From assembly GCF_002174305.1 (NCBI RefSeq), contig NZ_MIJB01000016.1, positions 1 through 64,000 of the forward strand: a stretch of DNA of 64,000 bases. The letters run 5' to 3'. The stretch comes from Aeromicrobium sp. PE09-221. GTDB taxonomy: Bacteria > Actinomycetota > Actinomycetes > Propionibacteriales > Nocardioidaceae. The notes beneath the pieces were generated by a model. It saw nothing but the letters and a program-made list of their open reading frames with translations. It searched no databases and was not told the DNA's origin. The translations under genes were made by a program, and so were the position numbers. This document shows positions 52,934-61,437 of this stretch, in pieces (position 1 is the stretch's first letter; each line of letters starts with the position of its first letter).

Positions 52934-54196
52934 ATGAGCGACCGCATCTCGACCTTGACCGCCCTGCCGGGAGCCCTCGCGCATGTCGCGGGACTGCGCC
53001 GTGACGGCTACCTCTTCTGGGAGAACCTGCGTCGGCGCCGGGACACATCGGTGATCTCCACACGACTGCTGCACGAGGAGATCACGGTCGTCCGTGGTGC
53101 CGATGCGGCCGAGTTCTTCTACGAGACCGATGCGACCCGACGCTCCTCCGCCCTGCCGACCGGGCTGGTGGGTCCCCTGTTCGGCGAGGGTCCCGTGCAC
53201 ATGCTGGACGGCTCCGCTCATGCCCACCGCAAACAGATGTTCAACGACATCCTCGGCGCGGCAGCCGTCGCCGAGGTAGCGGACGGGGCCGCCCGCCGAT
53301 GGAGCGAGGAGGCCGCGCGCTGGCGAGGCGAGGTCGACCTGGTCGCGCGGACAGCACCCCTGTTGCTGGAGGCCGCTTGCTCGTGGGTAGGGGTCCAGCT
53401 GCCCTACGACGACCGTGAACGGCGGGCTCGCGACATGCTCGACATGGTCGACGGCTTCGGCGCCTTCACCGTCCGCCAGGCCAGGGCGCGCCGCGCGCGG
53501 CGCCGGACCGATGCCTGGATCACCGCTCTCGTCGAGGAGGCACGTCGTTCGCACCCCGGGGGGCAGACTCCGCTCGAGGTGATCGCCCGCCACACGGACG
53601 AGGACGGCGTGCTCCTGCCCGCCCATACCGCCGCTGTGGAGGTCATCAATCTGCTGCGGCCGATCGTGGCCGTCAGCTGGCTCGTCGACGGTCTGGTTCG
53701 CGCTGTCGACACGGTCCCCGCGCTGCGAGCCGAGATCCTCTCCGGCGAGGTCACGGCCTTCGAGATGGCCCAGGAGGTGCGGCGCACCTATCCCTTCGTT
53801 CCGTTCCTCGCGACGCGCGTGGTCGAGGATCTGCGCTGGGACGATGTCACGATCCCCGCGGGGACCCTTCTCGTGCTGGATGTGTGGGGCACGAACCATG
53901 ACCCGCGGACCTGGCGCGATCCCGAGGTATTCGACCCGACCCGCTTCAGGATCACGCCGGTCACGCCCTACAACCTGGTTCCTCAAGGGGGAGGAAGTCG
54001 GTATGAGGGGCACCGGTGTCCAGGCGAGGATGTGACGCTCGCGATCCTCGCCGCCCTGGCCGGACCCGTGGCGGCGCTGCCGGCGACGGTGCTCGGCCCG
54101 CCGCTCGGCGTGCGGCGCATGCCGCCACAGCCGGCGTGCCGCGTCCAGGTCACCGCGGGGACCGCGCCGGCCCGTGACGTCACGCCCGATCGCTGA
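52934..54196 (+). CDS. CYP152-family cytochrome P450 (fatty-acid peroxygenase, OleT-like residues)
   Basis: A 420-aa P450. Heme ligand Cys362 lies in the CYP152 motif QGGGSRYEGHRCPGE. The I-helix lacks the usual acid/alcohol pair and instead has Arg242-Pro243 (LLRPIVAVSW), which in BSbeta, SPalpha and OleT binds the fatty-acid carboxylate. In the B-C region FGEGPVHMLDG places Phe83 and His89 where OleT has Phe79 and His85; BSbeta has Gln there. Thus H2O2-driven fatty-acid decarboxylation to terminal alkenes is predicted over simple hydroxylation. GAGGG precedes the ATG. The 3' end overlaps a convergent gene by 17 bp. Confidence 0.9.
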   Translation: MSDRISTLTALPGALAHVAGLRRDGYLFWENLRRRRDTSVISTRLLHEEITVVRGADAAEFFYETDATRRSSALPTGLVGPLFGEGPVHMLDGSAHAHRKQMFNDILGAAAVAEVADGAARRWSEEAARWRGEVDLVARTAPLLLEAACSWVGVQLPYDDRERRARDMLDMVDGFGAFTVRQARARRARRRTDAWITALVEEARRSHPGGQTPLEVIARHTDEDGVLLPAHTAAVEVINLLRPIVAVSWLVDGLVRAVDTVPALRAEILSGEVTAFEMAQEVRRTYPFVPFLATRVVEDLRWDDVTIPAGTLLVLDVWGTNHDPRTWRDPEVFDPTRFRITPVTPYNLVPQGGGSRYEGHRCPGEDVTLAILAALAGPVAALPATVLGPPLGVRRMPPQPACRVQVTAGTAPARDVTPDR

Positions 54197-54413
54197 GATC
54201 GGCGTCGGCCGAGCGCCGCGCGCAGCTGGCACAGCAGTAGACCACGCCGGCCGCCTCCACCCCGTGACCCAACACCCGGCAGCCGCAGTGTCCGCACACC
54301 GGTGCCATCGCCGAGACGGCGCACTCGAAGCTGTCGAAGGTGCCCGTCTCCTCGCCGCGCCTGACGGTGAAGGTCTTGTCGTACTCGTTGCCGCAGGTGT
54401 CGCAGATGCCCAT
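54180..54413 (-). CDS. Small Cys-rich zinc-ribbon/metallothionein-like protein
   Basis: A 77-aa protein with eleven cysteines in three clusters: ICDTCGNEYDKTF at the start, a lone Cys in SFECAVSAMAP, and CGHCGC followed by VVYCCASCARRS. It resembles small actinobacterial proteins annotated as prokaryotic metallothionein-like. GGGAGGTCCCC precedes ATG 54413. It probably binds zinc or another metal; no function is shown. Confidence 0.75.
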   Translation of the reverse strand: MGICDTCGNEYDKTFTVRRGEETGTFDSFECAVSAMAPVCGHCGCRVLGHGVEAAGVVYCCASCARRSADADLSDRA

Positions 54414-54490
54414 GGGGACCTCCCGTGTCGATATCGCGTCGTCGGGGACGTACCCGCTCGGCCGCTCTGCCACACCACCGAAGACCGTCA

Positions 54491-54740
54491 TCAACCCTCA
54501 GCGCCATGTGCGGCGGGATAGAGATCCTGCGAGACGCCGAGGGAGATCTCACGCAATTGACGGATCGAGGGGAGGGTCTCACCGACGCGCGTGCCGAAGG
54601 CCAGATAGCTCTCGGCCCGGTCATCGCTCAGGGCGACGAATCTGACGCCGAGATAGGGGATCTGCGAGAACTGGTGGGAGACCATGGCCACCCCGGCACC
54701 GGGACGTCTGAAGATCGCCCTCGTGCCCTGACGACCGCTC
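54491..54740 (-). pseudogene. Possible remnant of a LysR-type regulator C-terminus
   Basis: A minus-strand frame reads FRRPGAGVAMVSHQFSQIPY then LGVRFVALSDDRAESYLAFG, resembling the end of a LysR effector domain (glycine-rich GVA segment, then a valine-rich strand and a polar helix). There is no DNA-binding half and no start in this gap. The similarity is by eye and modest. The rest of the 360-bp gap (54414-54774) holds only the promoter of the next gene. Confidence 0.35.
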
Positions 54741-54762
54741 GACCCCGGACACGGAGACCGCC

Positions 54763-54768
54763 TAGGGT
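54763..54768 (+). promoter_or_regulatory. -10 element of CrtI-like gene 1, leaderless type
   Basis: TAGGGT ends 6 nt before the ATG at 54775. Confidence 0.45.
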
Positions 54769-54774
54769 GAGTGC

Positions 54775-56190
54775 ATGGCCAAGGCTGTCGTCGTCGGGAG
54801 CGGGCCCAATGGGCTCGCCGCCGCCGTTACCCTCGCGGCGGAGGGCCTAGACGTGACGGTCCTGGAAGCGTCCGATGTGCCTGGTGGCGGTACCAGGACG
54901 ATCGAGGCCACGCTGCCCGGGCTCCTGCACGACGAGTGCTCGGGCTTCCATCCGCTGGCCCTCGACACGGTCTTCGCCCGCCGCTTCGACCTCACCGCCC
55001 ATGGGGTGGAGTGGGCTTGGCCCGAGGTGCAGTACGCCCATCCGCTCGACGCGGGGCGGGGCGGTGCGGTGCTGCGGTCGGTGGCCGAGACCGCCGACGG
55101 ACTCGGACCTGATGGTGCGTCCTATGCGCGGATCTTCGGCCCGCTGACCCGGCATTTCGATGCCATCGCCGAGGAGTTCCTCCAGCCTATGACGCACGTC
55201 CCGCGCCATCCGCTGGCTCTCGGGAGGTTCGGCCTGCAGGCGGTTGCCCCGGCCACCTGGGTGGCGCGATGCTTCCGCACCGAGGAGGCCCGGGCCCTGT
55301 GGGGTGGGGTCGCCGCCCATGCCTTCCGGCCGCTGGGATCGCCGATGTCATCGGCGATCGGCACGGCGCTCGGTGCCGCCGCGCATCGCTTCGGCTGGCC
55401 GGTTGCGGTCGGGGGGTCGGCCTCCATCGCCGCCGCGATGATCGAGCTGCTGCACATCTACGGCGGCAAGGTGGAGACCGGCGTGACAGTCACCGACGCC
55501 GCCGAACTCGCCGACTACGACATCAGGATGCTCGACACCTCCCCAGGGGCCGCCGCCGACCTGTTGCGTGGAGTCCAGCGTCCTCGGGTGGCTCGGGCCT
55601 ATCGCCGGTTCCGGCACGGACCGGGGGTCTTCCAGCTGGCCTTCGCGGTCGAGGGTGGCATCCCGTGGTCCTATGAGCCGGCGTCCCGGGCCGGCACGGT
55701 GCATGTCGCCGGGTCGCTCGCCGAGACGGTGGAGGCCGAGCGGGCGATTGAGAGGGGTCGGATGCCCGAACGCCCTTTCGTCCTGTTGGGGCAGCAGTAT
55801 CTTGCCGACCCCTCCCGCTCGCAGGGTCAGATCCACCCGATCGACTGTTACGCCCACGTGCCGAGGGGATACGAGGGGGACGTCTCCGAGTCGATCATCA
55901 CCCAGATCGAACGGTTCGCGCCGGGCTTCCGTGAGCGAATCGTGGGGCGGTCGGTCCGTTCCCCGCGGCAGATCGCGGCCGATAACCGGAACTTCGGCGG
56001 CGGGGACATCCTGACCGGTGCCAATACGCCGCGCCAGCTCGTGTTCCGTCCGCGGGCCACCCTGCATCCCTATGATGCTGGAGCGCCGGGCACTTATCTG
56101 TGCTCGGCGGCCACCCCGCCCGGGGCCGGGGCGCATGGCATGGCGGGCTACTGGGCGGCGCGGCGCGCGATGACCGGCCTGCGGCACTGA
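54775..56190 (+). CDS. NAD(P)/FAD-dependent oxidoreductase, phytoene desaturase-like (1)
   Basis: A 471-aa flavoprotein of the CrtI/PYROXD2-like family: the dinucleotide fold VVGSGPNGLAAAVTLAAEG at the start, followed by the E-rich strand VLEASDVPGGGTRT. The C-terminal FAD-contact block GTYLCSAATPPGAGAHGM is present. Not a carotenoid gene by context: no phytoene synthase is nearby. A paralogue lies at 61438. Substrate unknown. Confidence 0.85.
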   Translation: MAKAVVVGSGPNGLAAAVTLAAEGLDVTVLEASDVPGGGTRTIEATLPGLLHDECSGFHPLALDTVFARRFDLTAHGVEWAWPEVQYAHPLDAGRGGAVLRSVAETADGLGPDGASYARIFGPLTRHFDAIAEEFLQPMTHVPRHPLALGRFGLQAVAPATWVARCFRTEEARALWGGVAAHAFRPLGSPMSSAIGTALGAAAHRFGWPVAVGGSASIAAAMIELLHIYGGKVETGVTVTDAAELADYDIRMLDTSPGAAADLLRGVQRPRVARAYRRFRHGPGVFQLAFAVEGGIPWSYEPASRAGTVHVAGSLAETVEAERAIERGRMPERPFVLLGQQYLADPSRSQGQIHPIDCYAHVPRGYEGDVSESIITQIERFAPGFRERIVGRSVRSPRQIAADNRNFGGGDILTGANTPRQLVFRPRATLHPYDAGAPGTYLCSAATPPGAGAHGMAGYWAARRAMTGLRH

Positions 56191-56233
56191 CCCCCATCTC
56201 CTCGGCTTTGCTCGGTGCGTCCGGAGGACGAGC

Positions 56234-56582
56234 ATGGAGGGATGTCGGATCGACCGCGCCGGGCACCCCGCGAGGTGCTCGTCTGGACCGCAACTGGAAT
56301 GAGCTGCTGCAGGAGCTGCGGGTCGCGCAGACCGGCGTGCAGATCCTCACCGCGTTCCGGCTGACGGTGCCGTTCCCGGCGGTCCTCGTCGCTGCCGTCA
56401 GCCGGCTCTCGCTCCTCGGGCTGGGACCGCTCGGAGTCGCCAACGCGGGTGCGGCCTGGTTGGTCGTCGATGTCGTGCTCGGGACCGTCGAAGCCTTCAT
56501 CGTCGCTGGTCTGATGGTGTCATTGGCCGCGATGCTGTGGTGGGCGATGCCGATGATGACGCGGCGGGCGCATCGCCGGTGA
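56234..56582 (+). pseudogene. Degraded DUF6328 membrane protein
   Basis: The characteristic N-terminus LDRNWNELLQELRVAQTGVQ and the last helix (TVEAFIVAGLMVSLAAMLWW) are recognisable, but the two middle helices are missing, about half the usual length. The frame containing them has no good start; ATG 56234 with GGAGG, and ATG 56241, open other frames. An internal deletion plus an upstream frameshift is the simplest reading. Confidence 0.6.
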
Positions 56583-56619
56583 CCGGTCTCGGCTTGCGGG
56601 CCGCGTCGGGCGGGTGAGC

Positions 56620-57810
56620 ATGGAGAACATGGACGAGATCGTCATCATCGGGGCAGGCCTGGCAGCGGTGACGGCCGCGGAGTCACTGCGTGAGGAGGGC
56701 TTCGTCGGGGAGCTGACCATGATCGGGAAAGAACGGCACCGCCCCTACGAGAGGCCTCCGCTGTCCAAGGAGTTCCTCGCCGGACAGCAGCCGATCGACG
56801 ATGCCTATCTCTTCGGGGCCGATTGGTTCACGGACCACGATGTGCGGCTGCGCAGCGGGGTGACGGCGACCGCGCTGGATCTGGACGCCGGACGCATCGG
56901 CCTCGACTCCGGCGAGTGGCTGGGCTTCGACGCGGCGATCCTGGCCACCGGCGCCGAACCGCGTGTTCTGGAGCTGCCGGGGGTCGAACGAGCACACCTG
57001 CTGCGGACGATCGAGGATGCGCAGCGGCTCCGGCGAGCGATCGAGGCGGGGCGGCGGATGGTCATTGTCGGCGGCGGATGGATAGGCCTGGAAGTCGCGG
57101 CGGTGGCACGCGCTGCGGGACTCGAGGTCGTCCTCATCGAACAGGGCCCCCTCCCGCTGCAGCAGGTGTTGGGCGAACGTGTCGCGCGTTATGTCGCCGA
57201 CCTGCATCTCAGGCACGGCGTCGATGTGCGGACCGGCACGGCCGTCGAGGAGATCCTGGACGACGGGGAGCGCGTGACGGGTGTCCGCGCCACGGACGAG
57301 ACGCTGCCCGCCGATATCGTCGTGATGGCTGTCGGTGCGACTCCCCGGACGGGACTCGCGGAATCGGCCGGGTTACCGGTCGGTGACGGGGTCGAGGTGG
57401 ACGAGCGGCTGCGCACGGCGGACGAGCGGATCTTCGCGGTCGGCGATATCGCCGCTGCGAGCAACACCCTGCTGGAGACGCGGCTGCGCGTCGAGCACTG
57501 GGACAATGCGCGGCGCCAGGGTGAACTGGTCGGCAAGACCGTGCTCGGCGGCACCGCGGTCTATGACTGGGCACCCTATTTCTTCACCGATCAGTTCGAG
57601 TTCTCGATGGAGTACGTCGGCCACGGCTCGCCCGATGACGAGGTCGAGATCCGGGGAGACCTCGACGCGCACGAGTTCATCGCCTACTGGATGGGCGGCG
57701 ACGGGCAGCTGACCGCCGCGATGAATGTCGGCATCTGGGATGTCAACGACACCCTGCGATCCATGATCGGCACACGGGTCGACCGGACAGAGCTCACCGA
57801 CCTGCGCTGA
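56620..57810 (+). CDS. FAD-dependent ferredoxin--NAD(P)+ reductase-type oxidoreductase
   Basis: About 396 aa, with the two nucleotide-binding folds of the putidaredoxin-reductase family: IVIIGAGLAAVTAAESLR (FAD) and VIVGGGWIGLEVAAVAR (NADH), then IFAVGDIA near residue 270. Such enzymes feed ferredoxins for P450s or dioxygenases, but no ferredoxin gene is next to it, and CYP152 enzymes do not require a reductase. Candidate starts are GTG 56614, ATG 56620 and ATG 56629. Confidence 0.88.
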   Translation: MENMDEIVIIGAGLAAVTAAESLREEGFVGELTMIGKERHRPYERPPLSKEFLAGQQPIDDAYLFGADWFTDHDVRLRSGVTATALDLDAGRIGLDSGEWLGFDAAILATGAEPRVLELPGVERAHLLRTIEDAQRLRRAIEAGRRMVIVGGGWIGLEVAAVARAAGLEVVLIEQGPLPLQQVLGERVARYVADLHLRHGVDVRTGTAVEEILDDGERVTGVRATDETLPADIVVMAVGATPRTGLAESAGLPVGDGVEVDERLRTADERIFAVGDIAAASNTLLETRLRVEHWDNARRQGELVGKTVLGGTAVYDWAPYFFTDQFEFSMEYVGHGSPDDEVEIRGDLDAHEFIAYWMGGDGQLTAAMNVGIWDVNDTLRSMIGTRVDRTELTDLR

Positions 57811-57908
57811 GCCCTATCGACCCCCGTGACGCATCGGACACGTCCTCGGCCTGCACCGGGACGGGGTCGGTGATGGACTGGGAGCAGAACATCTCGAAGG
57901 GAGTCTCC

Positions 57909-59639
57909 ATGCCGACCGTGGCCGAACAACTCATCGACACACTCCACGCCGCGGGAGTCCGTCGCATCTACGGACTCGTCGGGGACAGTCTCAATCCGAT
58001 CACCGACGCCGTCCGCGATCACGATGGCATGGAGTGGGTGCACTGCCACAACGAGGAGGCGGCGGCCTTCGCCGCGGCGGCCGAGGCGCAGCTCACCGGG
58101 CGCCTGGCCGTCTGCGCCGGTTCCTGCGGCCCGGGCAACACCCACCTCATCCAGGGGTTATTCGACGCGCATCGCACCGGTGCGCCGGTGCTGGCGATCG
58201 CCTCGCACATCCCCTCGGCTCAGATCGGGACCACCTACTTCCAGGAGACGCATCCCGAGCGCCTCTTCGTCGAGTGCAGTCACTGGTGCGAGATGATCAA
58301 CGGTGCCGAGCAGATGCCCCGTGCTCTGCGCATCGCCATGCAGGCGGCGGTCGGGCAACGTGGCGTCGCGGTGGTGGTCCTGCCGGGCGATGTGAGCTCG
58401 CAGGACGCGGCGCATCCGCTGGAGATCAGCGACGGTCCCGTCCCGCCCGCGACCGTGCTACCCGACCCCGCCCGGATCGACCGTCTCGCCGATCTCATCG
58501 ATGAGGCGGAGAAGATCGCCATCTTCGCGGGGGCCGGGGTCGCCGGTAGCCGTGACACCGTCGTCTCCTTCGCCGAGCTCGTCAAGGCACCGATCGGTCA
58601 CTCCCTGGCAGGCAAGGAGTGGATCCAGTACGACAATCCCTTCGACGTCGGGATGAGCGGACTGCTGGGTTACGGGGCGTGCCATGAGGCGCTGCGCGAG
58701 GCGGATCTCGTCCTGCTGCTGGGCACCGACTTCCCCTATGACGACTTCCTGCCGCAGAAGAACACCGTGCAGATCGACATCGCCCCCGAACGCCTCGGCC
58801 GACGCAGCGTGCTGGAGCTCGGGATCGTGGGCGATGTGGGGGAGACGCTGCGGGCCGTGATGGGCAAGATCACGCCCAAGAGTGATGAGAGCTTCCTCGA
58901 TGACATGCTGCGGCGGCACGAGAAGGCGTTGAGCCGGGTGGTCGACGCCTACACCAAGAAGGCCGAGAAGCTCGTGCCGATCCACCCCGAGTATGTGGCC
59001 TCGGTGCTCGACGAGGTGGCGGCGGATGATGCGATCTTCACCGTCGACACGGGCATGTGCAATGTGTGGGCGGCGCGGTATATCACGCCCAACGGCCGCC
59101 GCCGGGTCATCGGCTCGTTCCGTCACGGCACCATGGCCAATGCGCTGCCGCACGCGATCGGGGCTCAGACCGCGTACCCGGGCCGCCAGGTCGTGTCGAT
59201 GTCCGGTGACGGCGGTCTGTCGATGCTGCTGGGCGAGCTGCTGACCGCGCGGGAGCATGATCTGCCGTTGAATGTCGTGCTGTTCAACAACGGATCCCTC
59301 GGCATGGTCCGGCTGGAGATGCTCGTGGCCGGATATCCGTACTTCGGCACCGATCACCCCTCGCCGGACTTCGCGACGATCGCGGAGGGCGCGGGGATCG
59401 CGTCGTGGACGGTCGAGAAGCCCGATGAGGTACGCGGCGCGCTCACCGAGGCCTTCGCGCACGACGGCCCTACCCTCGTCGACATCCGCACGGATCCCAA
59501 TGCTCTGTCGTTGCCTCCGTCGATCACCGGCGGTCAGGTGAAGGGTTTCGCCCTCGCCGCGACGCGCACCGTCCTGGACGGGGGAGTGGGTCGGATGATC
59601 GACCTCGCTCGCAGCAATCTGCGCAATATCCCGCGCTGA
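57909..59639 (+). CDS. poxB: Pyruvate dehydrogenase (quinone)/pyruvate oxidase PoxB-type ThDP enzyme
   Basis: A 576-aa thiamine-diphosphate flavoenzyme with the three-domain layout of PoxB. The activating Glu is in HCHNEEAAAFAAAAEA (about residue 50) and the ThDP motif runs from SGDGGLSM to FNNGSLGM. The length and a helical C-terminus (about 550-576) match the membrane-binding end of quinone-dependent PoxB, which decarboxylates pyruvate to acetate. The H2O2-forming POX type cannot be excluded. AAGGGAG precedes ATG 57909. Confidence 0.9.
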   Translation: MPTVAEQLIDTLHAAGVRRIYGLVGDSLNPITDAVRDHDGMEWVHCHNEEAAAFAAAAEAQLTGRLAVCAGSCGPGNTHLIQGLFDAHRTGAPVLAIASHIPSAQIGTTYFQETHPERLFVECSHWCEMINGAEQMPRALRIAMQAAVGQRGVAVVVLPGDVSSQDAAHPLEISDGPVPPATVLPDPARIDRLADLIDEAEKIAIFAGAGVAGSRDTVVSFAELVKAPIGHSLAGKEWIQYDNPFDVGMSGLLGYGACHEALREADLVLLLGTDFPYDDFLPQKNTVQIDIAPERLGRRSVLELGIVGDVGETLRAVMGKITPKSDESFLDDMLRRHEKALSRVVDAYTKKAEKLVPIHPEYVASVLDEVAADDAIFTVDTGMCNVWAARYITPNGRRRVIGSFRHGTMANALPHAIGAQTAYPGRQVVSMSGDGGLSMLLGELLTAREHDLPLNVVLFNNGSLGMVRLEMLVAGYPYFGTDHPSPDFATIAEGAGIASWTVEKPDEVRGALTEAFAHDGPTLVDIRTDPNALSLPPSITGGQVKGFALAATRTVLDGGVGRMIDLARSNLRNIPR

Positions 59640-59797
59640 GCTCCTTCCGCTCGCGTGGGCGGCAGGTGGTCGACGTTATCCGGCCGTCAGGGGTGGGCGG
59701 TCAACATCTCACGTGTGCGATGAGGTTGATGACCTACCGCTACCGGCGCGAGCGGTGCGCGGCTGCCGGAGCGGCAGCGAACTGACACGATAGGTCC

Positions 59798-61432
59798 ATG
59801 AGCGCCACACACCCCCGGGCCGGGCAACCGGCCCGCCCCGAGGACCTGGTCGATCTGTCCCATCTGGTGACCGCCTACTACACGCGACGTCCCGATCCGG
59901 ACGATCCGGCGCAGCAGGTGGTGTTCGGTACCAGCGGGCACCGTGGCAGCAGCCTCGACGGCGCCTTCAACGATGTGCACATCGCCGCCGTCACCCAGGC
60001 GATCTGCGAGTACCGGGCCGAGCAGGGATACGACGGACCGCTCTTCCTCGGTCGCGACACCCATGCCCTGTCCGAACCGGCGTGGACGACCGCGATCGAG
60101 GTCCTCGCAGCCAATGACGTCACGGTGCTGGTCGACGCCGACAACGGCTACACGCCTACCCCCGCGGTGTCCCACGCCATCGTGCGCGCCAACCGGTCCG
60201 GTGGCACGGCCGACGGCATCGTCGTCACCCCCTCGCACAATCCGCCCCGCGACGGAGGTTTCAAGTACAACCCGCCGCACGGAGGGCCGGCCGGCTCGGG
60301 CGCGACGAGCTGGATCGCCCGCCGTGCGAATGAACTCGTCGCCGCGGATCTCGCCGGGGTGCGGCGCGTGCCCTTCGCGGCGGCACGTGCTGCCTGCGAG
60401 AGCTACGACTTCCTCGGCACCTATGTCGACGACCTTCCCTCGGTGATCGATCTGGAGGTCGTCACGCGATCAGGGGTGCATATCGGTGTCGATCCGCTGG
60501 GGGGCGCGAGCGTGGCCTACTGGCAGCGCATCGCCGAGACACACGGGATTCGCCTCGAGGTGGTCAACCCGCGCGTGGACGGCACCTTCGGCTTCATGAC
60601 CCTCGACCACGACGGCAAGATCCGCATGGACTGCTCGAGCCCCGCGGCGATGGCCTCGCTGGTGCGGCAGCGTGACAGCTTCGACCTCGCCACCGGCAAC
60701 GATGCCGATGCCGACCGTCACGGCATCGTGACCCCCGACGCCGGGCTCATGAATCCCAACCACTATCTCGCCGTCGCCATCGAGTACCTGTTCGGGGGCG
60801 CCCGGCCCCGATGGCCCGAGAGCACGGCGATCGGCAAGACGCTGGTTTCCTCGTCGATGATCGACCGGGTCGGCACGGCGGTCGGCAGGCAGGTGGAGGA
60901 AGTTCCGGTGGGGTTCAAATGGTTCGTCGACGGTCTGGTCGACGGCAGCCTCGGCTTCGGGGGCGAGGAGTCCGCCGGCGCCTCCTTCCTCCGCCGCGAC
61001 GGCCGCGTGTGGACGACCGACAAGGACGGCATCATCGCCTGTCTGCTGGCCGGGGAGATCCTCGCGGTCACCGGCCGCACGCCGAGTGAGCACTACGCGG
61101 AGTTGACGCGTCGGCACGGTGATCCCGCCTATGCTCGTGTCGACGCCCCGGCCTCACGGGAGCAGAAGGCACGGCTGGGCCGGCTCACCGCATCGGATGT
61201 GACGGTCACCGAGCTGGCCGGCGAGAGGATCACCGGAGTGCTCACCGAGGCACCGGGCAACGGAGCGGCGATCGGCGGCGTCAAGGTGACCACGGACTCC
61301 GCCTGGTTCGCCGCTCGCCCCTCGGGGACCGAGGATGTCTACAAGATCTACGCCGAGTCCTTCCGCGGCGGCGATCATCTCGTCCAGGTGCAACGGGAGG
61401 CGCAGACCCTCGTCGACGGCGTCCTGGGCTGA
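59798..61432 (+). CDS. pgm: Phosphoglucomutase (alpha-D-glucose phosphate-specific)
   Basis: A 544-aa enzyme that interconverts glucose-1- and glucose-6-phosphate. The phosphorylated serine is Ser146 in TPSHNPP, the metal loop is GNDADADRHG, the sugar loop GGEESAGASF, and the C-terminal phosphate loop RPSGTEDVYK. It links to UDP-glucose and glycogen metabolism. ATG 59798 fits the family N-terminus. Confidence 0.96.
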   Translation: MSATHPRAGQPARPEDLVDLSHLVTAYYTRRPDPDDPAQQVVFGTSGHRGSSLDGAFNDVHIAAVTQAICEYRAEQGYDGPLFLGRDTHALSEPAWTTAIEVLAANDVTVLVDADNGYTPTPAVSHAIVRANRSGGTADGIVVTPSHNPPRDGGFKYNPPHGGPAGSGATSWIARRANELVAADLAGVRRVPFAAARAACESYDFLGTYVDDLPSVIDLEVVTRSGVHIGVDPLGGASVAYWQRIAETHGIRLEVVNPRVDGTFGFMTLDHDGKIRMDCSSPAAMASLVRQRDSFDLATGNDADADRHGIVTPDAGLMNPNHYLAVAIEYLFGGARPRWPESTAIGKTLVSSSMIDRVGTAVGRQVEEVPVGFKWFVDGLVDGSLGFGGEESAGASFLRRDGRVWTTDKDGIIACLLAGEILAVTGRTPSEHYAELTRRHGDPAYARVDAPASREQKARLGRLTASDVTVTELAGERITGVLTEAPGNGAAIGGVKVTTDSAWFAARPSGTEDVYKIYAESFRGGDHLVQVQREAQTLVDGVLG

Positions 61433-61437
61433 TCACC

